The translations under genes and the position numbers were made by a program. Below, in pieces: positions 43,843 through 51,454 of a stretch of DNA of 51,454 nt (position 1 is the stretch's first letter; each line of letters starts with the position of its first letter). Under the pieces are notes generated by a model. The model worked only from the letters and a program-made list of their open reading frames with translations. It ran no database searches and had not been told where the DNA came from. Origin of the DNA: Betaproteobacteria bacterium (GTDB taxonomy: Bacteria > Pseudomonadota > Gammaproteobacteria > Burkholderiales > Burkholderiaceae_E); NCBI GenBank assembly GCA_018970865.1, contig JAGWVN010000015.1:1-51454 (forward strand), read 5' to 3'.

Positions 43843-44478
43843 TCAGGCGTTCTCGAGGACCACGCCCTCGATCATGTTGGCCACATCCTCGCACTTGTCG
43901 GACACCGACTCGAGCAGCTCGTAGATGGCCTTGAGCTTGATGAGCTGGCGGACATCGGCCTCGTCGCGGAACAGCTTGGACATCGCCGAGCGCATCACCC
44001 GGTCGGCATCGGACTCGAGCCGGTCGATCTCCTTGCAGATCTTGAGGATGGCGTCGGCGTTCTCCATGCTGGGCAGCAGGCTCACCGCGGTGCGCACCCG
44101 GTCGCAGCACATCTGGTTCAGGTCGGCGAGCTGCTGCGCCTCGGGGGTGACCCGCTGCAGGTCATAGAGCATGGCCGATTCGGCGACATCCTGGATCAGG
44201 TCGAGGATGTCGTCCATCTGCGAGATCAGCTGGTGGATGGTCTCGCGATCGAAGGGCGTGATGAAGGTCTTGTGCAGCAGCGCCACGGTCTCGTGGGTGA
44301 TCTTGTCGGCCGCCTTCTCGATGATGTCGATGGCGTCGATGCCGCGCTGGCGGGCCTCGACATCGGCGTAGTTGCTCATCAGCGCCGCAAGCTGCCGGCT
44401 GCCCTCCACGCAACGCTCGGCGTGCTGATTGAAGAGCTCGAAGAACCGGCCTTCACGGGGCATCAGAGTGCTGAGCAT
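43843..44478 (-). CDS. DUF47/PhoU-like Pit accessory protein
   Basis: 211 aa, almost entirely helical: MLSTLMPREGRFFELF, a PhoU-like segment, DIIEKAADKITHETVALL, TPFDRETIHQLISQMDDILDLIQDVAE. DUF47 proteins are PhoU-like and adjacent to PiT genes; they bind metal clusters and tune transport. It is the first gene of a probable five-gene operon running to 40333. The 96-bp upstream gap (44479-44574) shows an extended -10-like TGCTACCCT (minus) but no secure -35 or Pho box. Confidence 0.9.
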   Translation of the reverse strand: MLSTLMPREGRFFELFNQHAERCVEGSRQLAALMSNYADVEARQRGIDAIDIIEKAADKITHETVALLHKTFITPFDRETIHQLISQMDDILDLIQDVAESAMLYDLQRVTPEAQQLADLNQMCCDRVRTAVSLLPSMENADAILKICKEIDRLESDADRVMRSAMSKLFRDEADVRQLIKLKAIYELLESVSDKCEDVANMIEGVVLENA

Positions 44479-44574
44479 GGGCGCGCGGAAGTGGGGTGGC
44501 GGCGGGGGAACGGCGGGGGCGGCACGGGGCGGCGAAAGGGTAGCAGAAAAGCCCTGTCCGCCGGCGGGCGCGGC

Positions 44575-45006
44575 TCAGCGTCCGGCACGGCGCAGCACGC
44601 AGTCGATGTAGCGGGCCGAGTCGGGCAGGGTGCGGTCGCGCTGGGCGGCCCAGACCACCTCGCCCAGGCACTCGATGATGCCGTGGGCCGCCTCGTGCAG
44701 CGATCCCGTCCGGGAGGCCAGCCGGGCGTAGGCGTCGCGGATGCCCGGCGGCTGGTCGATCGACACCTGCTCCGACACCGCCAGGTGCATCGACAGATGC
44801 AGGAAGGGATTCGTGCGGCCGCCCTCGGGCGGATAGTCGGCGACGAGCGCCCGCTCGAGGTCGGCGAGATCGTCGTGGTACTCGGGGTGCTCGAGGATCC
44901 AGTCGAGCGCGATCGATTCCAGCGGGGTCAGCGGCAGCGACTGCCGGTGCTTGGCCCAGGCCTCGCAGAAGAATCGGCGGACATCATCCTTGGCGGGATT
45001 GAACAC
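44575..45006 (-). CDS. DUF1841-family protein
   Basis: 143 aa with GTG start at 45006 ([17 protein letters not shown]), the conserved N-terminus of the family; longer frames are shadow. Landmarks are HRQSLPLTPLESIALDWILEHPEYH, YPPEGGRTNPFLHLSMH and IDQPPGIRDAYARL. DUF1841 is a small conserved beta/gammaproteobacterial protein of unknown function, commonly beside nth. Its start overlaps the nth 3' end by 23 bp. Confidence 0.9.
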   Translation of the reverse strand: MFNPAKDDVRRFFCEAWAKHRQSLPLTPLESIALDWILEHPEYHDDLADLERALVADYPPEGGRTNPFLHLSMHLAVSEQVSIDQPPGIRDAYARLASRTGSLHEAAHGIIECLGEVVWAAQRDRTLPDSARYIDCVLRRAGR

Positions 45007-45646
45007 GGTCGGGCTCGGGAGTCTTGGGACGGAATCGGCACAGGTCGGCGATCGGGCAGCGCCAGCACTCGGGCTTGCGCGCCTTGCAGACATAGCGGCC
45101 GTGCAGGATCAGCCAGTGGTGGGCATGGTGCCGGAAGCCCTCGGGCACGGCGTGCAGCAGCCTGGCCTCCACCGCCTCCACCGTGCGCCCCGGGGCGAGG
45201 CCGGTGCGGTTGGCCACCCGGAAGACATGGGTGTCCACCGGCATGGTCGGCTCGTTGAAGGCCACATTGAGCACCACATTGGCGGTCTTGCGGCCCACGC
45301 CGGGCAGCGCCTGCAGCGCCTCGAGCGAGCGCGGCACCTCGCCGCCATGCCGCTCGAGCAGCAGCCGCGCGGTCTGGGCGAGGTGCTTCGCCTTGGCCCG
45401 GAACAGGCCGATGGTCTTCAGGTAGGGGATCAGGCCTTCCTCGCCGAGCGCGGCGATCGCCGCCGGGGTGCCCGCCACCGGAAAGAGCCGGCGGGTGACC
45501 AGATTCACGCTGCGGTCGGTGGCCTGGGCCGAGAGCAGCACCGCGGCCAGCAGCTGGAAGGGCGTGGCGTACTCGAGCTCGGTCTTCGGCTCGGGATCGA
45601 TGGCGCGCAGCCGCTCGAAGGCGATGCGCCGGTCGGCGACCTTCAT
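44984..45646 (-). CDS. nth: Endonuclease III (Nth) DNA glycosylase/AP lyase
   Basis: 220 aa. Removes oxidised pyrimidines and cleaves AP sites in base-excision repair. It shows the HhH motif [14 protein letters not shown] with catalytic Lys, [14 protein letters not shown] with catalytic Asp, and the C-terminal 4Fe-4S loop C-x6-C-x2-C-x5-C ([17 protein letters not shown]). Start ATG 45646 overlaps rnfB by ATGA, so translation is coupled. Length is normal. Confidence 0.96.
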   Translation of the reverse strand: MKVADRRIAFERLRAIDPEPKTELEYATPFQLLAAVLLSAQATDRSVNLVTRRLFPVAGTPAAIAALGEEGLIPYLKTIGLFRAKAKHLAQTARLLLERHGGEVPRSLEALQALPGVGRKTANVVLNVAFNEPTMPVDTHVFRVANRTGLAPGRTVEAVEARLLHAVPEGFRHHAHHWLILHGRYVCKARKPECWRCPIADLCRFRPKTPEPDRVQSRQG

Positions 45647-46278
45647 GACCCGGTCCGGCTGGCCAGCCGCTCGCGCGCGCGGGCGATTGCAGCCTGCACC
45701 ACCGCGCGCTGCCGGTCGGTGTGGGCGTCGGCGGGCTCGGCAGCCATGGCGTCGAGCTTGGCCTGCGCCTTCGCGGCAAGCCGCACCTCGTCCTCGCGCT
45801 GCAGGCGGGCCAGGCGCCGCGCGCGATCCTGGTGGCGTTGGCGGGCGGCGTCGGCGTCGCGCGTCGACCAGTCGCGGGGCTGCGCCACCATGGTGATGCA
45901 GTCCACCGGGCAGGCCGGCAGGCACAGGTCGCAGCCGCTGCACAGCGCCTCGATCACGGTGTGCATGCGCCGGGGCGCGCCGATGATCGCGTCCACCGGG
46001 CAGGCGGTGATGCAGCGGGTGCAGCCGATGCACACGGCCGGATCGATGCGCGCGGCATGCCAGGCCCGCGGCGTGCCGCGGCTGGCATCGAGCGGCGGTT
46101 CGTCGCGGCCGAGCAGCCGTGCCAGCCGCGCCACGCCGGCCTGGTCACCGGGCGGGCAGCGGTTGATGTCGGCGTCGCCGCGGGCGATCGCCTCGGCATA
46201 GGGACGGCAGCCGTCGAACCCGCACTGCGTGCACTGGGTCTGCGGCAGCAGCGCGTCGATGCGGTCGGCCAGGGTCAT
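45643..46278 (-). CDS. rsxB: RnfB/RsxB-type ferredoxin subunit, soluble form
   Basis: 211 aa from ATG 46278. It starts directly at the Fe-S domain ([20 protein letters not shown], with C16, C19, C24 and a later Cys), lacking the N-terminal membrane helix of E. coli RsxB. Two 4Fe-4S sites follow ([15 protein letters not shown] and [15 protein letters not shown]), then a charged, Arg/Gln-rich helical C-terminus. No other rnf/rsx gene is in the window, so it appears to be a stand-alone electron carrier co-transcribed with nth, whose Fe-S cluster hints at cluster redox or repair. It overlaps nth by 4 bp. Confidence 0.9.
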   Translation of the reverse strand: MTLADRIDALLPQTQCTQCGFDGCRPYAEAIARGDADINRCPPGDQAGVARLARLLGRDEPPLDASRGTPRAWHAARIDPAVCIGCTRCITACPVDAIIGAPRRMHTVIEALCSGCDLCLPACPVDCITMVAQPRDWSTRDADAARQRHQDRARRLARLQREDEVRLAAKAQAKLDAMAAEPADAHTDRQRAVVQAAIARARERLASRTGS

Positions 46279-46303
46279 GATGGGGGCGGGCGTCCGCCCG
46301 CGC

Positions 46304-47587
46304 TCAGCTCGCCGCGCTGAGCTTGCGCGCGCCGATCCGCTGGCGGTGGCTGGCGATGAACTCGCGCACCTGCGGGTAGATGAACTCGCGCCAGCGCCGG
46401 CCGCTGAAGATGCCGTAGTGGCCCGCGCCCTCGGCGGTGAGGTGCTGCTTGTGCATGTCGGCGATGCCGGTGCACAGGCCGTGGGCGGCCTGGGTCTGGC
46501 CCGAGCCGGAGATGTCGTCGAGCTCGCCCTCGATGGTGAACAGGGCCACATTGCGGATGGCTTCCGGGGCCACCCGGATGAGCTCGCCCTCGTGGCGGAC
46601 CTGCCAGCGGCCCAGCGGCAGCTGGTGTTCCTGGAACACGATGCGGATGGTGTCCAGGTAGTACTCGGCGGGCAGGTCGAGCACCGCGTTGTACTCGTCG
46701 TAGAAGCGGCGGTGCGCGTCGGCGTCGTCGAGGTCGCCGCGCACCAGGTCGAGGTAGTAGTCCCAGTGCGAGGTGGCATGGCGGTCGGGGTTCATGGCCA
46801 CGAAGCCAGCATGCTGCAGGAAGCCCGGGTAGACCCGGCGGCCGGCGCCCGGATAGTTGCCGGGCACGGTGTAGATGACATTGCGCTCGAACCAGCCGAA
46901 GCTGTGGTTCGTGGCGAGATTGTTGACCTCGGTGGGGCTGCGCCGGGTGTCGATCGGCCCGCCCATCATGGTCATGGTCAGCGGCAGCTTCGGATCCTTG
47001 CGGGCGGCCATGATCGAGACCGCGGCCAGCACCGGCACGGTGGGCTGGCACACCGAGATCAGGTGCACATCCGGCCCGAGGTGGCGGATGAAGTCGATGA
47101 CATAGCCGACATAGTCATCGAGGTGGAAGGGGCCGCTGGCAAGCGGCACCTGGCGCGCGTCGATCCAGTCGGTGATGTAGACATTGTGATCCGGCAGCAG
47201 CGCGCGCACGGTGTCGCGCAGCAGCGTGGCATGGTGGCCCGACAGCGGCGCCACCACCAGCACGGTGGGGTCGTCGGCCCGCGCGGCCAGGGCCTTGGGC
47301 AGCAGCCGCTCGAACTTGATCAGGCGGCAGAAGGGGCGCGAGATCTCGATGCGCTCGGCCACCGTCACATCATGGTCGCCGATGCGGGTGCTGCGGTGAC
47401 CGAACTCGGGCTTCTCGTATTCCTTGCCCAGGCGGTGCAGCAGCTCGAGCCCGGCGGCCATGCGGTTGGCCATCGGCAGGTAGGACAGCGGGCTGTACGG
47501 GTTGGCGTACAGCTTGCTCATGGACTCCGCCCAGGTCGACACCGGGTTGAGGATCGCCCTCTGGACTTCGCGCAGTTGGTACAACAT
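46304..47587 (-). CDS. phaZ: Intracellular poly(3-hydroxybutyrate) depolymerase PhaZ
   Basis: 427 aa from ATG 47587 ([15 protein letters not shown]). It is a PhaZ1-like enzyme (Ralstonia type) using a catalytic Cys: C180 in [12 protein letters not shown] replaces the serine lipase box. The Asp is in [15 protein letters not shown] and the His in [16 protein letters not shown]. No signal peptide, so it acts on granules in the cytosol to mobilise PHB carbon. It lies 75 bp after the flavoprotein stop and 25 bp before rnfB. Confidence 0.94.
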   Translation of the reverse strand: MLYQLREVQRAILNPVSTWAESMSKLYANPYSPLSYLPMANRMAAGLELLHRLGKEYEKPEFGHRSTRIGDHDVTVAERIEISRPFCRLIKFERLLPKALAARADDPTVLVVAPLSGHHATLLRDTVRALLPDHNVYITDWIDARQVPLASGPFHLDDYVGYVIDFIRHLGPDVHLISVCQPTVPVLAAVSIMAARKDPKLPLTMTMMGGPIDTRRSPTEVNNLATNHSFGWFERNVIYTVPGNYPGAGRRVYPGFLQHAGFVAMNPDRHATSHWDYYLDLVRGDLDDADAHRRFYDEYNAVLDLPAEYYLDTIRIVFQEHQLPLGRWQVRHEGELIRVAPEAIRNVALFTIEGELDDISGSGQTQAAHGLCTGIADMHKQHLTAEGAGHYGIFSGRRWREFIYPQVREFIASHRQRIGARKLSAAS

Positions 47588-47645
47588 GGTGGGTCTCCAG
47601 TGCCGCGGGCTGTCGGAATGCGCCGAGCCCGTGAGGATAAACGGT

Positions 47646-47662
47646 AATGCTGCGTTGCACAA
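47646..47662 (-). promoter_or_regulatory. Possible PhaR-type element upstream of phaZ
   Basis: The minus strand reads TTGTGCAACGCAGCA just downstream of the flavoprotein stop and about 60 bp upstream of the phaZ ATG. It contains GTGC-N3-CAGC-like dyad halves; on the plus strand CTGC-GTT-GCA lies at 47650-47659. PhaR regulators bind TGC/GCA-type dyads, so this is a plausible operator but not a demonstrated one. Confidence 0.3.
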
Positions 47663-50600
47663 TCAAGTCGGCCCGGCGGGCCGATCGACGGCCTGCAGGC
47701 ATTCCGGCAGCCAGCGCCGCGTGAGCTTCTCGGCCAGCGAGTTCTGGCGCAGCCGGGCATCCAGGAAGCCGAAGTCCACCTCGTCCATCGGCATGTCCTG
47801 CGCCATGCAGGCGAACACATAGCGCACCGGACCGCCAGCCGGGTCGCGGCGGGCCTGCAGGCACTGCGCGCAGATCTCCTTGAGCATGCACTGCATCGGC
47901 GCGTTCACCGAGGCGATGGCGGTCAGCCCGGGCCGCAGGCGGCCGGCCAGCAGGCCGTGGCGTGCCGCAGCCACCGCAGCCATCATGCGGTCCGAGCCGA
48001 TCGCGAGCAGCCGGTCGGCCCTTGCCGCGCTCACCGGCATCTCGCCGAAGCGGCCTTCGCTCCAGGCGAGCAGCGCGTCGACGACATTGCCGGTGAAGGC
48101 CCGGTCCTGGGGGCGCGCGGGCGTGAAGCCGGGGGCCTCGTCGCAGCACCAGATCACCGCGTCGGCCGCCGCCTCGATGCGCTCGGTCATGAAGCGGTCG
48201 GCGGCGCGCCGATAGCCGGCCAGGTAGAGCACCCGCGAGCCTGCCGCGCGCATCGCCGCGCCGATCGAGAACAGCACCGCATTGCCCAGCCCGCCGCCCA
48301 CCAGCACCACCTGCTCGCCGGCGGGAATCGCGGTGGGCTCGCCGGTGGGCCCCATCAGCACCACGGGCTCGCCGGGCTGCAGGCGGGCGCACAGGTCGGA
48401 GGAACCGCCCATCTCGAGCACGATGGTCGAGACCAGCCCGGCCTCGGCATCGACCCAGGCGCCGGTGAGGGCCAGGCCCTCCATGGCCAGTCGCGTGGGC
48501 AGGCCACCGGGCGCCGGGCGGGGAGCCCGGGTCTCGAAGTTCTGCAGCCGGAAGAACTGGCCCGGCTGGAAGCGTCGGGCCGCCAGCGGCGCATGCACCA
48601 CCACCTCGACGATGCCCGGCGCGAGCCGGCTCACCCGGCGCACCCGCGCGCGCAGCGCGTCGCCCACCCGGGCCGCGAAGACCGGGAAGGGCTCGTCGCT
48701 GGCCGGCGGCCGCGCGGCGAGGGCGCGCGACACCGCCGGGCTGCCCTGCCGGGCCGAAGCCATCGCCCGCACCACGTTGCCGGCGTAGGCGGGATGCAGG
48801 TCGCCGAAGAAGGACACCAGACGGCCGTCGTGGAAGCGGCTGGTGAACACCTCGGCCCGGGCCGGCTTGCCGCCGGCGGCCGTGGGCGCCGGCAGCGGCG
48901 CGCCCTGCGCGTCGATGAGCTGGTAGTGCCGGCCATCGAGGCGCAGCTGCGTCGGGTCTTCGCGGGCGGCAACGGTGTTCGGCTGGGTGCCGGCGGCGAT
49001 GAACACCGTGCGGGCCGGCCAGGTCAGGGCGCTGCCGTCGCCCGCCCGGCGCAGCCGGATGGCCGCGGCCGCGCCATGGCGATCGACATCGATGGCCAGC
49101 GGCGACAGGTCGGCGCCCAGGCCGATGCCTTCGGCGAGCGCCCGTTCGACCTCCTCGTGGTTGAGGCGATAGGCCGGGCTCTCGGTGAGGCCGCGCCGGT
49201 AGGCGATGGTGACCCCGCCCCAGGCCTGCAGCAGCTCGAGCACCCGCGCGGGTTCGCCCGCCCCCGCGGCGCGCTCGCGCTCGGCGCGGATCGCCCGCGC
49301 GTGGGCGATGAACTCGTCGGCCAGCTCGCGCTCTTCCTCGGTCCAGCCGGCGCGCACCGCGTGCTCGCCCTGCGTCGCGACGAGCGCCTCGTGGCGGGCC
49401 AGGAACTTCTCGACCTGCACCGGGTAGTAGGCCAGCGACTCGGTGGCGGTGTCGATGGCGGTGAGGCCGCCGCCCACCACCACCACCGGCAGCCGCAGCT
49501 GCAGGTTGGCGAGCGAGTCGGCGCGCGCCGCGCCGGTGAGCTGCAGCGCCATCAGGAAGTCGCTGGCGGTGCGCACGCCGCGGGCCATGCCGTTGGGGAT
49601 GTCGAGCGTGGTCGGTCGACCGGCGCCGGTGGCCAGCGCGATGTGGTCGAAACCCAGGGCGAAGGCGCCGGCGGTGTCGAGCGTGCCACCGAATCGCACG
49701 CCGCCGATCAGCCGGAAGGCCGCGCGGCGCTCGAGCAGCAGCCGGATCATGGTGAGGAAATTCTTGTCCCAGCGCACCGTGATGCCGTACTCGGCCACGC
49801 CGCCGAAGCCGCCGCTCACGCGCTGGCCCAGCGGCTGGCGCAGGCTGTCGATGTCGAGGACCGGCTCGAAGGGCTGCGGCGAGCCGTCCTCGCCCACGCC
49901 ATTGAGCGCGGGCGGCAGTGGCTCGATCTTCAGCCCGTCGATGCCCACCACCGCATGGCCCTCGTTCATGAGGTGATGGGCCAGCGTGAAGCCGGCCGGC
50001 CCCATGCCCACCACCAGCACCGTGCGCCCGCTCTCGGGCAGGGGCAGCGGCCGGCGCAGGTTCAGCGGGTTCCAGCGGGTGAGCAGCGAGTAGACCTCGA
50101 AGCCCCAGGGCAGGTCGAGCACATCGCGCAGCACGCGGGTCTCCACCTGCGGAATGTCGACGGGCGTCTGCTGCTGGTAGACGCAGGCCTTCATGCAGTC
50201 GTTGCAGATCCGGTGGCCGGTGGCTGCCGCCATCGGGTTGTCGAGGGTGATGAGCGCGAGCGCCGCCACCGCGTGGCCCTGGGCCTTGGCCTGCTGGAAC
50301 TCGGAGATGCGCTCCTCCAGCGGACAGCCGGTGAGCGGCACCCCCAGCGGGCTCTCGCGGAAGGCGGGCGCCCGGCCCGCAACGGCCTTTTCGCGGATGC
50401 CGTGCGAGCAGCTGTCATTGCCCTGGGCATGGCACCACAGGCAGTAGTTCGCCTGGTCGAGCGCGCCGCGCAGGTCGGTGCCGGCATCGGTCAGGTCGAA
50501 GCCGGTGCGCCGGCGCAGGTGACGCAGATCGACCCGGGTGATGGTGGCGCCATGGTGCTGCGCCGGCCGGACATGGGTGAGCAGGGCAGCGGGATCGATC

Positions 50601-51163
50601 TGCACCGGATGCCGGAACAGCACGCCCGGCGCGTGACGGGCCCGGCCCTCGGCGCTGTGCACCGCCCAGGCGCTGTAGCGCATCGCGGTCTCGAGGCGCT
50701 CGGCCAGCCCCTCGGCCTGCCAGCGCAGCACCGCCTCGGCGAAGGCGAGCTCCTCGAAGGGCGCGCCCAGCCAGGCTTCCAGCGCAGCGAGGGCGGCGTC
50801 AGGGTTGAAGCCGGCCAGGGTCGCCGGGTCGGGGTAGGTGAGCAGCGCCTTGCGCTTGACGAACTTCCACTTCACACGCACCAGCGGGGCGAGCGCCTGC
50901 TGCGCCGCGCGCAGTTCGCTCAGTTCCTCGGCGATGCCGAAGAGCTCGGCGATGAAGGCGTCGAGGTGCGGCGCGAGGGCCAGCAGCAGCGCGGCCTCGT
51001 CGCGCGTGCTCAGGGCGTCGGGCTGGCCTCGGGCCGCGCTCAGACGCCCGGCCAGCGCCGGATCGCGGCCGGCCAGCACCCCCAGGAAGGCGGCATCGGT
51101 CTGCGCGAGCCCCGCTTGCCGGTACAGGTCCTCGAACCGCAGTCCGAAGGCCAGCTGGGGCAT
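47663..51163 (-). CDS. Fused GltD-like/PyrK-like FAD- and Fe-S-flavoprotein (Nfn-type)
   Basis: 1166 aa. Residues 1-230 match no domain I know. Cys clusters follow: C241, C244, C252, C280 and C320, C323, C327 (ICNDCMKACVYQQ), as in GltD-type N-terminal Fe-S domains. A GltD-like FAD/NAD(P)H module begins with VVGMGPAGFTLAHHL (about 384-398), with a second Rossmann loop VVVVGGGLTAIDTATE. The last 300 residues are PyrK/ferredoxin-reductase-like (FQPGQFFRLQNFE, LVGGGLGNAVLFSIG). They carry a 2Fe-2S pattern C1092-x5-C1098-x2-C1101-x17-C1119. This combines NfnB- and NfnA-like parts in one chain. Its ATG overlaps the ferredoxin stop, so they are coupled. Electron bifurcation is plausible but unproven. 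Confidence 0.88.
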   Translation of the reverse strand: MPQLAFGLRFEDLYRQAGLAQTDAAFLGVLAGRDPALAGRLSAARGQPDALSTRDEAALLLALAPHLDAFIAELFGIAEELSELRAAQQALAPLVRVKWKFVKRKALLTYPDPATLAGFNPDAALAALEAWLGAPFEELAFAEAVLRWQAEGLAERLETAMRYSAWAVHSAEGRARHAPGVLFRHPVQIDPAALLTHVRPAQHHGATITRVDLRHLRRRTGFDLTDAGTDLRGALDQANYCLWCHAQGNDSCSHGIREKAVAGRAPAFRESPLGVPLTGCPLEERISEFQQAKAQGHAVAALALITLDNPMAAATGHRICNDCMKACVYQQQTPVDIPQVETRVLRDVLDLPWGFEVYSLLTRWNPLNLRRPLPLPESGRTVLVVGMGPAGFTLAHHLMNEGHAVVGIDGLKIEPLPPALNGVGEDGSPQPFEPVLDIDSLRQPLGQRVSGGFGGVAEYGITVRWDKNFLTMIRLLLERRAAFRLIGGVRFGGTLDTAGAFALGFDHIALATGAGRPTTLDIPNGMARGVRTASDFLMALQLTGAARADSLANLQLRLPVVVVGGGLTAIDTATESLAYYPVQVEKFLARHEALVATQGEHAVRAGWTEEERELADEFIAHARAIRAERERAAGAGEPARVLELLQAWGGVTIAYRRGLTESPAYRLNHEEVERALAEGIGLGADLSPLAIDVDRHGAAAAIRLRRAGDGSALTWPARTVFIAAGTQPNTVAAREDPTQLRLDGRHYQLIDAQGAPLPAPTAAGGKPARAEVFTSRFHDGRLVSFFGDLHPAYAGNVVRAMASARQGSPAVSRALAARPPASDEPFPVFAARVGDALRARVRRVSRLAPGIVEVVVHAPLAARRFQPGQFFRLQNFETRAPRPAPGGLPTRLAMEGLALTGAWVDAEAGLVSTIVLEMGGSSDLCARLQPGEPVVLMGPTGEPTAIPAGEQVVLVGGGLGNAVLFSIGAAMRAAGSRVLYLAGYRRAADRFMTERIEAAADAVIWCCDEAPGFTPARPQDRAFTGNVVDALLAWSEGRFGEMPVSAARADRLLAIGSDRMMAAVAAARHGLLAGRLRPGLTAIASVNAPMQCMLKEICAQCLQARRDPAGGPVRYVFACMAQDMPMDEVDFGFLDARLRQNSLAEKLTRRWLPECLQAVDRPAGPT

Positions 51164-51454
51164 CAGCGCTCCAGGTACTGGAGCTTGTCCTTCACATCCT
51201 TCCAGTCATCGGCATCGGCCAGGGCGGGCTTGGTCCGGGTGATGCTGGGCCAGTCCTTGGCGAGCTCGGCGTTCAGGGCGATGAACTTCTGCTGGTCGGC
51301 AGGGACATCTTCTTCGGCCTTGATGGCCTCGACCGGGCACTCGGGGATGCACACCGCGCAGTCGATGCATTCATCGGGGTCGATGACCAGCATGTTCGGG
51401 CCTTCGCGAAAGCAGTCGACCGGGCAGACATCGACGCAGTCGGTGTAGCGGCAC
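51163..51454 (-). CDS. fdxA: Ferredoxin FdxA, 7Fe-8S type (5' end outside window)
   Basis: The frame is open to the right edge, and the first visible residues are [15 protein letters not shown], then [25 protein letters not shown], matching the Azotobacter FdI/FdxA pattern with a 3Fe-4S and a 4Fe-4S cluster. The last 45 residues ([20 protein letters not shown] to KDKLQYLER) are the standard FdxA tail. About ten N-terminal residues are missing. The stop overlaps the flavoprotein ATG (ATGA), which makes this ferredoxin the likely electron partner. Confidence 0.93.
   Translation of the reverse strand, partial: CRYTDCVDVCPVDCFREGPNMLVIDPDECIDCAVCIPECPVEAIKAEEDVPADQQKFIALNAELAKDWPSITRTKPALADADDWKDVKDKLQYLER

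Noticed and set aside
47957..51448. A 1163-codon open frame on the plus strand
   Set aside because: It is antisense to the flavoprotein and ferredoxin, has His/Gly/Arg-rich composition without domains, and is a product of high GC content at codon position three.

Overview
The window is a GC-rich, gene-dense chromosomal segment of a betaproteobacterium. The yhbY-rlmE-ftsH-folP-glmM order, a Bug/TctC-type periplasmic binding protein, an intracellular PHA depolymerase, and the rnfB-nth-DUF1841 neighbourhood all fit this class. Many regulators and stress genes suggest a Rhodocyclales-like (Thauera/Azoarcus-type) organism, but that placement is inference. I see no CRISPR array, integrase, transposase or prophage.

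Layout. 1-5.9 kb is a housekeeping core: yhbY (partial, minus), rlmE, ftsH, folP, glmM, then tRNA-Pro(TGG), tRNA-Arg(TCT) and tRNA-His(GTG). 5.9-8.1 kb is a minus-strand trio: a membrane J-domain protein, a small lipoprotein and a membrane J-like protein without HPD. 8.3-13 kb (minus) holds an alpha/beta-hydrolase fused to a LuxR helix-turn-helix, a Bug-family binding protein, panC, panB and two VOC proteins. 13.2-15.1 kb (plus) carries a flavin-dependent monooxygenase coupled to an OsmC protein. 15.1-19.2 kb is a sulfide/persulfide locus: a persulfide-dioxygenase-like hydrolase diverges from a BigR-type ArsR repressor, two YeeE/YedE half-transporters and a SulP permease. The shared promoter/operator region can be read in the sequence. 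A beta-lactamase-family hydrolase and an ATC-hydrolase-like protein follow.

At about 21.67 kb a 5'-truncated histidine kinase (minus) abuts a 5'-truncated HlyD-type secretion adaptor (plus), which is a rearrangement scar. Next comes a stress and signalling island (22-42 kb). It holds a divergent GroEL without GroES, a NarL-type regulator with a PAS histidine kinase, a Crp/Fnr regulator, a second FtsH, a cyclopropane fatty acid synthase, a CheB-CheR-PAS fusion and a host-attachment-family protein. It continues with an alpha/beta-hydrolase, a phytochrome-type PAS kinase, a REC-GGDEF-EAL protein coupled to a GGDEF cyclase, and a second two-component pair. That pair lies at the end of a DUF47-pit-esterase operon (40.3-44.5 kb).

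The right end (44.6-51.5 kb, minus) is redox-related: fdxA (partial) is coupled to a 1166-residue GltD/PyrK-like flavoprotein that resembles a one-chain Nfn-type transhydrogenase. phaZ, a soluble RnfB, nth and DUF1841 follow. The best candidates for undescribed biology are the J-protein/lipoprotein trio, the GroEL2-FtsH2-Crp island, the fused Nfn-like flavoprotein with its ferredoxin, and the hydrolase-LuxR fusion.
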